From assembly GCA_002391075.1 (NCBI GenBank), contig DGRN01000025.1, positions 1-29,933 on the forward strand: a DNA stretch of 29,933 nucleotides, given 5' to 3'. The notes under the pieces were generated by a model that worked only from the letters and a program-made list of their open reading frames with translations, was not told the DNA's origin and searched no databases. Each line of letters starts with the position of its first letter. Position 1 is the stretch's first letter. The stretch comes from Candidatus Saccharibacteria bacterium UBA4387. Lineage in GTDB: Bacteria > Patescibacteriota > Saccharimonadia > Saccharimonadales > Saccharimonadaceae. A program made the position numbers and the translations under genes. Shown here one piece after another: positions 14,935-21,306 of this stretch.

Positions 14935-15443
14935 TTCAACTCCTCAATACTTCCGCGAATATCGTCAAGCGCGCGATGATTCTCTGGCTTCGCAAACTTC
15001 CGATGAAGCGCATTCTCGAAATACAACTTCCAGGCACTCACATCGAGCATCCGATAATGCAATTTTTCATTCAGCTCCGGCCACTCGCGCTCAATAAACT
15101 TCCTGTCCTGATGAATCGAATTCCCCGCCAAGTAAACTTCGTCGCCAAAATTCTGCGCAACAAAATCCAGCAGCTCTTTCTCAACCTGCTTTGCCGACTC
15201 ACCGCTAACGTTTTGCTCAAAAAGCGCATCATAAGACGCTTTATTCTTCTCCCAAAACTCGCCAACCATCCGCTCGCGCATCAACTTTTCGCTCACTTTC
15301 ACTACGGCGGTATAAGTACCAAATTCCTCAAAATCCCAGTCCGTCGCAATCGCGGCAACTTCCAAAATCCGGTCTTTCTCTGGAGACAAACCAGTCATCT
15401 CCAGATCGACCCACAACAAACTAGCAGTTTTCGCTTTCGTCAT
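14910..15443 (-). CDS. orn: Oligoribonuclease
   Basis: 177 residues, a DEDDh 3'-5' exonuclease that degrades RNA fragments of 2-5 nt, including the pGpG product of cyclic-di-GMP turnover. All catalytic residues are seen: D13 and E15 (WVDLEMTGL), D113 (GNSIHQDRKFI), H156 and D161 (HRALDDI). Full length. It overlaps mscL by ATGA and mmcQ by 25 nt, so the three are one operon. Orn is typical of proteobacteria and some others. Confidence 0.95.
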   Translation of the reverse strand: MTKAKTASLLWVDLEMTGLSPEKDRILEVAAIATDWDFEEFGTYTAVVKVSEKLMRERMVGEFWEKNKASYDALFEQNVSGESAKQVEKELLDFVAQNFGDEVYLAGNSIHQDRKFIEREWPELNEKLHYRMLDVSAWKLYFENALHRKFAKPENHRALDDIRGSIEELKWYQKMIS

Positions 15444-15808
15444 TTCTTAACGTCGAGCTTCAAAAGCTTAATAACAATGTAAATTACGAAGGCCAAAACG
15501 ATAAAATTGATCAAATCGTTAATAAACGCGCCCAACGCAATCACCGCACCGGTATTCCCCAACGAAATCGTCACGCCGCGCAAACCGTCAGCCGAGCCCA
15601 ACAAAAGCCCAAGCGGAGGCATGAACACATTATCGATCAAAGAGTTGACCAACGCCCCAGCGTGCGTACCCAACACCAAGCCAACCGCCAAACCGACGAT
15701 ATTCTGTTCTCTAATAAACGTCATAAAGCCGCTCATGCCGCCCTTCAGTTTCGCAGCACCCGCTTTCGCAGCGCCTTTAGCTTTTTCGCGATCAATTTTT
15801 GTCGCCAT
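15440..15808 (-). CDS. mscL: Large-conductance mechanosensitive channel
   Basis: 122 residues. A basic alanine-rich N-terminus (1-28) leads into GFMTFIREQNIVGLAVGLVLG, the first transmembrane helix with its gating region. A periplasmic loop and the second helix (about 92-115) follow, with FINDLINFIVLAFVIYIVIKL. The long C-terminal bundle of E. coli MscL is almost absent. It releases solutes on osmotic downshock. SD AGGGAG before the ATG. Confidence 0.95.
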   Translation of the reverse strand: MATKIDREKAKGAAKAGAAKLKGGMSGFMTFIREQNIVGLAVGLVLGTHAGALVNSLIDNVFMPPLGLLLGSADGLRGVTISLGNTGAVIALGAFINDLINFIVLAFVIYIVIKLLKLDVKK

Positions 15809-15835
15809 ACTATTCTCCCTATTACTATTATTTTA

Positions 15836-15844
15836 ACTATACCA
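15836..15844 (-). promoter_or_regulatory. Extended -10 promoter of the mscL operon
   Basis: TGG-TATAGT on the - strand, about 27 nt before the ATG. The wider TGTGG-TA context recurs at other promoters in the window. Confidence 0.55.
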
Positions 15845-15857
15845 CACTTCGCATCTC

Positions 15858-15886
15858 TTGACAAAACGCCGTTCACATGATAAAAT
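15858..15886 (+). promoter_or_regulatory. Sigma-70 promoter of the 15941 gene
   Basis: Perfect TTGACA (15858-15863), 17-nt spacer, TAAAAT (15881-15886). The leader folds as AAGAT-TTGGC...GCCAA-ATG-ATCTT (15891-15919). Confidence 0.9.
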
Positions 15887-15940
15887 ACTAAAGATTTGGC
15901 ACCCGCGCCAAATGATCTTTCATAGAGAGGGGAGTTATGT

Positions 15941-16507
15941 ATGATCATCGAGATGAAAAACTATCCCCTTGTAGGGGTTAATCTCGAAATGCTCCAGGAA
16001 TTCTGGGGTAAGTATATGCAATGCGGAGGCCCTGATCTGTTCCGCATCTCCATGTTCGAAAACAACACTGAGACGCTCATAATGAACGGCGTTCTGCCGA
16101 ACCGGCCGAACGACGAATACGACCTCGCAGCAAAGCAGGAACTGGCCAAGCAGGCCATCGAGCTTCGCGACGTCATGCAGCGTCATTTTCCGACCGCACA
16201 GAACATCGTCAAGAAAGTCTACCACTTCAGGCGCTACGCCAGCGAAGATCATCGCATCTACGCACTGTACGGCCAGTGCCGCCGTGGTATCCTTGCCATC
16301 GGATGGATGAACGACGGCGACATGGACAAGGCGGCGATTATGTGCTCGTTTGTCTATCACCTGATGGGCCTGATCAATGCTCACGACGACGTGCTCTATG
16401 AGTCGGCCGTTAAGCGCCTGCCCTTCAGAGCTGAAGAAAAAACAGATTTTGCGCTCGCGCGCAGATTCTACGACAAGTACTACTTAAAGCTCGACATCGA
16501 TCTTTAA
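15941..16507 (+). CDS. Orphan cytoplasmic protein
   Basis: 188 residues, family not recognised. No signal peptide or membrane helix is visible. Residues 58-90 and 125-150 look helical, and YHFRRYASEDHRIYALYGQ (93-112) could be a beta-rich centre. The codons (CAG, AAG, CTG) and the higher G content of the coding strand differ from the C-rich style of neighbouring + genes. The SD GAGGGGAG is 7 nt before the ATG at 15941; an out-of-frame ATG at 15936 stops quickly. Single-gene unit with its own promoter, hairpin leader and terminator. Confidence 0.82.
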   Translation: MIIEMKNYPLVGVNLEMLQEFWGKYMQCGGPDLFRISMFENNTETLIMNGVLPNRPNDEYDLAAKQELAKQAIELRDVMQRHFPTAQNIVKKVYHFRRYASEDHRIYALYGQCRRGILAIGWMNDGDMDKAAIMCSFVYHLMGLINAHDDVLYESAVKRLPFRAEEKTDFALARRFYDKYYLKLDIDL

Positions 16508-16548
16508 GCAGCGTCAGCATCGCAACAAACAACCTCCAACATCAACCA

Positions 16549-16575
16549 ATCCCGCCTTCCGGCGGGATTATTTTT
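16549..16575 (+). terminator. Terminator of the 15941 gene
   Basis: CCCGCC/GGCGGG with the loop TTCC, then ATTATTTTT. Confidence 0.9.
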
Positions 16576-16585
16576 AATTCAAAAA

Positions 16586-16621
16586 ACAAAAAATGCTCCC
16601 CAGACCAGAAGGTCCGGGGAG
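16586..16621 (-). terminator. Terminator of the 17112 gene
   Basis: An 11-bp stem, CTCCCCGGACC against GGTCTGGGGAG on the - strand with loop TTCT, then CATTTTTTG. Confidence 0.9.
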
Positions 16622-16656
16622 TTGGTTGTGGACGGAAAAGCCGAGGGAGGTTCAGA

Positions 16657-17112
16657 TTAAGCCGCCATGATGGCAGCCAGCATCTGTTTTACAGCCAGCT
16701 CGCGCTTGCGCGCAATGGCATCCTGCAGCTCTTTCGCTACCGAGAGGAATGGAGCATAAACCCCAAGCACCTCAGCGAGTGCGCGCTCGGGATCATCTGC
16801 ATAGGCTGCCGACTGAACGTCAGCGCGGAAACTACGGAAATCCGCAGCGTCCGAACCGAAGTATCGGTACGGTGCCATCACGCCGATGATCTGATCCAGG
16901 AGGACCTCGTCTTCGAGCGCAGCGTTATCAGGATCGGCACCGTCGGAAGAATCAGCTTCATCCATCTCATCGTCGTAAACCGGCGTGTAGATGTCCTGGG
17001 GGAAATCCTCCAGAGCGAAGTCGAGCTCTTCCTCCTCAACGATCTTGATTGCCGGCGCGTAGGCCAGCGGGTAGCGCAGGATTAAATCCTGCATCGGATG
17101 ATTCTTTTTCAT
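16657..17112 (-). CDS. Orphan acidic protein
   Basis: 151 residues, family not recognised. The N-terminal third is followed by a very acidic segment (about 24-67, many Glu and Asp, with DEADSSDGADPDNAALEDE) and then a helical alanine-rich half ending LAVKQMLAAIMAA. No signal peptide. The start at 17112 is preferred because the SD (AAAGGAGA) is 7 nt away; a second ATG at 17118 is almost on the SD. Like the 15941 gene its base use lacks the window's strand bias. It has a dedicated promoter, a leader of about 155 nt with large hairpins, and its own terminator. Confidence 0.78.
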   Translation of the reverse strand: MKKNHPMQDLILRYPLAYAPAIKIVEEEELDFALEDFPQDIYTPVYDDEMDEADSSDGADPDNAALEDEVLLDQIIGVMAPYRYFGSDAADFRSFRADVQSAAYADDPERALAEVLGVYAPFLSVAKELQDAIARKRELAVKQMLAAIMAA

Positions 17113-17270
17113 ATACATTCTCCTTTGCAATCGAGAGAAGCTTGCGCCCCTCAATGTCGGATATGTGACCGGAACCGCTCCGAGTCAGCTTTTCCTCCCC
17201 TCAGAAAAAGCCGACTCCGAGCCCTAAAGAATCATTTTCCGTCCATTAATGTACAGTGGCTTATAACCAC
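17113..17270 (-). promoter_or_regulatory. Long structured 5' leader of the 17112 gene
   Basis: Between the promoter and the ATG. 17177-17222 forms an imperfect long stem (GCTCGGAGTCGGCTTTTT against GAAAAGCTGACTCGGAGC, - strand). About 20 nt before the SD, GAGGGGC-GCAA-GCTTCTC forms a 7-bp stem with a GNRA tetraloop. Confidence 0.6.
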
Positions 17271-17276
17271 AACTTG

Positions 17277-17305
17277 ATTATATCACATTCCGCTCATAAA
17301 GTCAA
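17277..17305 (-). promoter_or_regulatory. Sigma-70 promoter of the 17112 gene
   Basis: TTGACT (17300-17305), 17-nt spacer, TATAAT (17277-17282), read on the - strand. Confidence 0.85.
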
Positions 17306-17322
17306 CATATTTACCCCTATTA

Positions 17323-17351
17323 TTGCCAAAAATCAAAAACTATGTCATAAT
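17323..17351 (+). promoter_or_regulatory. Sigma-70 promoter of the 17398 gene
   Basis: TTGCCA (17323-17328), 17-nt spacer, CATAAT (17346-17351). It is back to back with the 17112 promoter. Confidence 0.65.
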
Positions 17352-17397
17352 ATGCACAGAAAGCACCCGCTTTTGAATCTTACAAGGAGGTCATCTC

Positions 17398-18111
17398 ATG
17401 AAACTGAATTTTTTAGGTTACGGCGGCGGTTTCTACCCCGAAGCCGGCAGCACTAGCGCCTACTACATCGAGGGCGACAAAATGCTCCTCATCGACTGCG
17501 GCGAAAGCGTCTTCCGCGTCGCCAAAGAACGCGACATCTTCGCCGGCATCAAAGACATCTACTTCTGTCTAACCCATACCCACAGCGACCACATCGGCAG
17601 CCTCGGCAACTTCATTCTCTACAGCGCACTGAAACGCAACATCAAGTTCCATGTCGTATGCACGCCCACCATGAAATACTTCGAAACGCTCGAGACCATC
17701 CTTATAGCTGGCGATTGCAACGGTCTCTACGACATTTTCCCGCCCAGCAAAATCAACAGCATCTTCCGCGAATTCAGCGCCATGCACTATCTGCTCACCG
17801 ATCACAGCAAAAACCTGCCCGCCTACAGCATCGTCTTCGTGACCCGCGACGGCATACTCTTCTACTCCGGCGATTCCTGCTCCATCAAACATCTCGACGG
17901 CTACATCGAACGCCACACCTCCATCGACGAAATCTATGTCGATACGAGCCTCCATGACGGCCCCGGCAACGTCCACCTCAGTCTCAGAACCCTCGACGAA
18001 CATATCCCGCCCGAGCTTCGCCACAAAGTTTACTGCATGCACTTCGACAGCCCCGAATGTATCGACGCAGCTCGCAAACTCGGATTCAATACCGTCGATC
18101 GCGACCTATAA
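17398..18111 (+). CDS. Metallo-beta-lactamase-fold hydrolase (RNase Z-like)
   Basis: 237 residues. The signature H60-x-H62-x-D64-H65 (THTHSDH) with later ligands H135, D159 (YSGDS) and H215 (CMHFDSPE) makes a complete two-metal MBL site. The order and the GSTSAYYIEGDKMLLIDCG opening resemble RNase Z/ElaC-like and other single-domain MBL hydrolases. It lacks an exosite arm that would identify tRNase Z, so the substrate is open (RNA, nucleotide or small ester). SD AAGGAGG (17384-17390) is 7 nt before the ATG. Monocistronic with a terminator. Confidence 0.88.
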   Translation: MKLNFLGYGGGFYPEAGSTSAYYIEGDKMLLIDCGESVFRVAKERDIFAGIKDIYFCLTHTHSDHIGSLGNFILYSALKRNIKFHVVCTPTMKYFETLETILIAGDCNGLYDIFPPSKINSIFREFSAMHYLLTDHSKNLPAYSIVFVTRDGILFYSGDSCSIKHLDGYIERHTSIDEIYVDTSLHDGPGNVHLSLRTLDEHIPPELRHKVYCMHFDSPECIDAARKLGFNTVDRDL

Positions 18112-18123
18112 CCTCCCAAACCA

Positions 18124-18155
18124 AATCCGCCCCACCAGGGCGGATTCTCTTTTTA
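18124..18155 (+). terminator. Terminator of the MBL-fold gene
   Basis: AATCCGCCC/GGGCGGATT stem around CACCA, then CTCTTTTT. Confidence 0.9.
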
Positions 18156-18182
18156 GCATCATAAATCCAATATCGCCAAAAC

Positions 18183-18211
18183 TTGACAAAAATCAATTTT
18201 TGGTGTATAAT
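18183..18211 (+). promoter_or_regulatory. Consensus sigma-70 promoter of the 18344 gene
   Basis: TTGACA (18183-18188), 17-nt spacer, TATAAT (18206-18211): both hexamers match consensus fully. Confidence 0.92.
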
Positions 18212-18217
18212 AAACAA

Positions 18218-18343
18218 AGGCCATTATGGCTAGCACCTTACCATCGAAGAACAGATTATCACTCTGTGGTTTGGTGCTATCTAACCGAAATCCGCGCAAT
18301 TTGAAATGCGCAGGATCAAGCTTGCTGGAGAAAGGATATCATC
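18218..18343 (+). promoter_or_regulatory. Structured 126-nt 5' leader
   Basis: TAGCACC (18231-18237) pairs with GGTGCTA (about 18274-18280). Inside it ACCA/TGGT and CAGA/TCTG stack. A second hairpin is TCC-GCGCA...TGCGC-AGGA (about 18291-18316). The SD (GGAG/AAAGGA) and ATG follow. No known riboswitch class was recognised. Confidence 0.55.
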
Positions 18344-19213
18344 ATGAAGCTTTCCAGAATGGATATTGCGACGTCTCGCGATATCGCGATGCTGTCAGCC
18401 CCCGGTTTCGCAAAAAGCGCGTCAGAAATGACGGCGGCGTATCTCCCTACCTCAGAGCTCTACAAAATTGCCGCCTTAATGCTGCATGCGACGATTTGCA
18501 GCATAGGCGAAAAGTCCTATGACGACAGCGATTACATAGAGGAGCTCGCGGAAGCTGCCACGCGGCGGCGAAAAAGCATACCACCCAGCATCAAGGACAC
18601 ACTGCGCGCATATCAGGATTTCATCACGCTCGCAGAGGGGGTTTATTTTAGGAGCGGAGCATCCAAGCTCACGGCCCTCGAGGCCAGACTCCTTATAACC
18701 CAAGAATGCGACTATGTCGACTTCTCGATTGACGAAACACCCTTCGATTACGACTACATGTTCAACAAATTAAACATGCCGTGTAATGAGTTCTTACTGA
18801 GCACATTACCGGGGCTCATCACTATATATGAAACAATAAACTACAGCTCCACAGGAATCGCCCCGGACGAAGGCTGCCGCAATGCGGCCGTCAGAATTCT
18901 CAGCAGATTATTAAATACCCACAGCAGTCTACTCAAATTCTACGAATCCGATCAGCTCGACGGCGACAAGAGATATAATCTTTATTGCATTGAATGGCTG
19001 TCCAATAAAATGGCCGAAGTAGCTACAAAAGTCCATCATATAATTGATGAACTGATGCGCCTCTACGGCCAGCGAGATATCGACAGTCACTACGACCGCG
19101 TCCAGCTCATGCTGACACTGAAAGAACTTGACACTCAATTCAGCGACAATCTCAGCTCCTGGCTCGGTGACCAACTCAAAGCCGCAGAAAAAAGCTATAA
19201 TGCAAAAAACTAA
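18344..19213 (+). CDS. Orphan cytoplasmic, mostly helical protein
   Basis: 289 residues, family not recognised. No signal peptide or membrane helix. Most of it appears alpha-helical, with an acidic central region (about 115-145, DYVDFSIDETPFDYDYM). Two stretches with repeated helices follow (LLNTHSSLLKFYESD and VATKVHHIIDELMRLYGQ). The strong promoter with consensus boxes, the structured leader and the dedicated terminator suggest substantial, regulated expression. Base use is less C-skewed than in the + strand neighbours. Confidence 0.82.
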   Translation: MKLSRMDIATSRDIAMLSAPGFAKSASEMTAAYLPTSELYKIAALMLHATICSIGEKSYDDSDYIEELAEAATRRRKSIPPSIKDTLRAYQDFITLAEGVYFRSGASKLTALEARLLITQECDYVDFSIDETPFDYDYMFNKLNMPCNEFLLSTLPGLITIYETINYSSTGIAPDEGCRNAAVRILSRLLNTHSSLLKFYESDQLDGDKRYNLYCIEWLSNKMAEVATKVHHIIDELMRLYGQRDIDSHYDRVQLMLTLKELDTQFSDNLSSWLGDQLKAAEKSYNAKN

Positions 19214-19230
19214 GCAATCTGTTTTTCGAC

Positions 19231-19262
19231 CAAAAGCCCGCGTTTACGACGCGGGCTTTTTC
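19231..19262. terminator. Shared bidirectional terminator
   Basis: GCCCGCGT/ACGCGGGC around TTACG, with AAAA before and TTTTT after. It serves the 18344 gene (+) and argS (-). Confidence 0.88.
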
Positions 19263-20963
19263 CTACATTTTTTCCGGAATCTCAATCCCGAGCAAACCTA
19301 GCGCATGCGACAATACAAAATCAGCCTTCTCTACCAGCCACAAACGCGCCGAGCGCTCCATATCATTCGCCTGCAAGATCGGCGTTTTTTCATAATAGCG
19401 ATTCAGCGCCTGCGCCATCTCAAAGCAATAACCCGCAATCCGATGCGCCTCCAAATTCGCACCCACCATCGCCACCAAATCCGGGAATTTCAACAACAAA
19501 CGCAAAATTTCCTTCTCGCTCGCCCAATCATAATCTGCAAAATCCACGCGCGCAAAATCCGCATTTTTCTCTAGAATCCGGCGCAAACGCACATCCGCAT
19601 ACTGACAAAACGGCCCCGAACAGCCCGTCAGCGCAAAAATCTTCTCTGGATCATACAAAATCCCAGTCTTGCGATCCGCTACAAAATCGCTAAATTTAAT
19701 CGCGCCTGTCGCAATCTTCGCAATATCATCGTCGCTCAAATCATTCGCGCCCGTCGACGCAAAATTCGCCCGAACACGCGCCTCAGCGTCATTCAGCATC
19801 GCCTCCAGCAATACCACGCCTTTGCGGCTCGACATCTTCTCTCGCTTGCCATCTTCGCCAATCTGGTCAATCGTACCAAACCACAAATGATAGTTCTCTT
19901 GCGGAATCCCCACCTTCTTGCCCAGCGCAAACAGCTGCTCAAAATAAAACTTCTGCTCCGCGCCCACGCAATAAATCACCTTATTAGGATGCCATTCGCG
20001 CGCCCGATAGTCCATGCACGCCAAATCCGTCGTCGCATACAGCGCCGTCCCATTACTCTTTAGCACCAAAATCGGCACATCAATTCCATATTCATCAAGT
20101 CGGCAAATCACCGAGCCATCATCATTTTGCTCAAACACGCCTTCGGCCAAATATTTCTGCACCAATTCCTTGCCCGGCTCCGCAAAGAAGCTCTCGCCTA
20201 ACTCATAATCGGTCGACAGGCCCATGCGTCGCATCACTTCGTGCGTATGATCCAGCGAAATCTTCTTGAAAGTCTCAGCATATTTCACCGCCTCGGCATC
20301 TTTCGCCTCAAGTTTCTTCAGCCACTCTTGCACCTCATCGGCCAATTCATGCTTATTTTCCGCCGCCTCATCCTTCAGCGCCTTTTTCATCTGGATATAT
20401 ATCTCGCCCAAATCGTAAATCGTCACTTCGTCGAGCGACTTGCCAGAGCGCAAAAATCCCAAAGTCCAAATCCCGAACGGCGTGCCAGTATCGCCCAAAT
20501 GATTATCTGTAATCACCTTCCAGCCATTCGCTTCCAAAATTTGCTTGGTCGCCCAACCCTGCGTGCCAGGTCGCAAATGCCCCACCGAATAAGGCTTTGC
20601 CATGTTCGTGCTCGGAAATTCCACGACCGCGACCTTGCCTTCACCAGACTTATTGCAGCCATAATCTTCCGACCAAGCTTCCGCCAGCCGTTTTTGCAAA
20701 TTCGCGCCAGAAATCTCCACGTTAATAAATCCCGGCCCCGCAATCGAAAAGACAAACTCATCAGAATCACGACGCAGACGCTCGACAATCTCCTCCGCAA
20801 TTTGACGCGGAGCCTTGCCGGCCTGTTTCGCAATACGCATCGCCGCATTCGTCGAATAGTCGCCCGGAATGTCCGCAGGAACATCCGCAAACTCGACTAT
20901 CGCGCCATCGATGGCGTAAAGCTCGTTGATAACTTCTGCGATTCGATTCTTTAAGTTTTCCAT
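19263..20963 (-). CDS. argS: Arginyl-tRNA synthetase
   Basis: 566 residues. Class I synthetase charging tRNA-Arg. An N-terminal additional domain (1-100) precedes the catalytic fold. The HIGH-like motif reads SVGH (126-129, in AKPYSVGHLRPG), where arginyl enzymes normally have H-V/I-G-H. The KMSK-like loop is EKMSSRKG. The C-terminal anticodon-binding DALR domain is present (from about residue 440, CSGPFCQYADVRLRRIL). The ATG follows TAGAAT by 6 nt, so the mRNA should be leaderless. Its tRNA substrates include the two tRNA-Arg genes in this window. The gene ends at a shared terminator and is divergent from the structured RNA at 21019. Confidence 0.96.
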   Translation of the reverse strand: MENLKNRIAEVINELYAIDGAIVEFADVPADIPGDYSTNAAMRIAKQAGKAPRQIAEEIVERLRRDSDEFVFSIAGPGFINVEISGANLQKRLAEAWSEDYGCNKSGEGKVAVVEFPSTNMAKPYSVGHLRPGTQGWATKQILEANGWKVITDNHLGDTGTPFGIWTLGFLRSGKSLDEVTIYDLGEIYIQMKKALKDEAAENKHELADEVQEWLKKLEAKDAEAVKYAETFKKISLDHTHEVMRRMGLSTDYELGESFFAEPGKELVQKYLAEGVFEQNDDGSVICRLDEYGIDVPILVLKSNGTALYATTDLACMDYRAREWHPNKVIYCVGAEQKFYFEQLFALGKKVGIPQENYHLWFGTIDQIGEDGKREKMSSRKGVVLLEAMLNDAEARVRANFASTGANDLSDDDIAKIATGAIKFSDFVADRKTGILYDPEKIFALTGCSGPFCQYADVRLRRILEKNADFARVDFADYDWASEKEILRLLLKFPDLVAMVGANLEAHRIAGYCFEMAQALNRYYEKTPILQANDMERSARLWLVEKADFVLSHALGLLGIEIPEKM

Positions 20964-20969
20964 ATCTAT

Positions 20970-20975
20970 ATTCTA
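20970..20975 (-). promoter_or_regulatory. -10 box of argS (leaderless)
   Basis: TAGAAT, ATAGAT, ATG on the - strand. It is interleaved with the divergent promoter of the 21019 RNA. Confidence 0.65.
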
Positions 20976-20984
20976 CACTATTTC

Positions 20985-21012
20985 TTGCATTTTTCGCAGA
21001 ATAATGTATAAT
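20985..21012 (+). promoter_or_regulatory. Sigma-70 promoter of the structured RNA
   Basis: TTGCAT (20985-20990), 16-nt spacer, TATAAT (21007-21012). Confidence 0.75.
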
Positions 21013-21018
21013 TTGCGG

Positions 21019-21238
21019 CATACTGGCACAGACGTAAGTCGAACTGCGCAGTCAAACTGCGTCCCGCTCCCATTCGTAAGCCAAGCGGCGTCTCTATACC
21101 GGTATGTGCCATTGGAACTTTTGTGTTATGCGCGATTTTGCAACCATCCAGTTGCCTTATGTCCAAATAATCGCCTCATGTCCATGCATAGCACCTCCAA
21201 CAAAAACCCAGCCGGCCATTTCTGACCGGCTTTTTCTT
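21019..21238 (+). ncRNA. Candidate structured small RNA, about 220 nt, family unknown
   Basis: An independent unit with its own promoter and terminator and no credible reading frame. Pairings seen: TGGCACA (21024-21030) with TGTGCCA (21105-21111); GACG (21031-21034) with CGTC (21089-21092). These enclose two hairpins, CGCAGT-CAA-ACTGCG (21047-21061) and CCGCT...AGCGG (21064-21088), making a multi-branch junction. A third hairpin is GCAAC...GTTGC (21140-21155), and GCATA (21018-21022) can pair with TATGC (21127-21131). Near the 3' end CACCTCC (21192-21198) is unpaired and is an anti-SD sequence. Landmarks of SRP RNA, tmRNA and RNase P RNA were looked for and not found. 6S RNA or a regulatory RNA remain possible. 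Confidence 0.7.
21210..21237 (+). terminator. Terminator of the structured RNA
   Basis: AGCCGG/CCGGCT around CCATTTCTGA, then TTTTCTT. Confidence 0.88.
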
Positions 21239-21306
21239 ATCTTAATCCGATATAACGCTATATACTTTTAATTGCAACGACCTGCGCCATCCGGTCCAGC
21301 GTTAAT

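Noticed and set aside
20926..21225. Open frame of 99 codons on the + strand over the structured RNA
   Set aside because: It begins inside argS on the opposite strand, has no SD or -10 at its start, and the product has no protein-like pattern. The paired RNA stems explain the region better.
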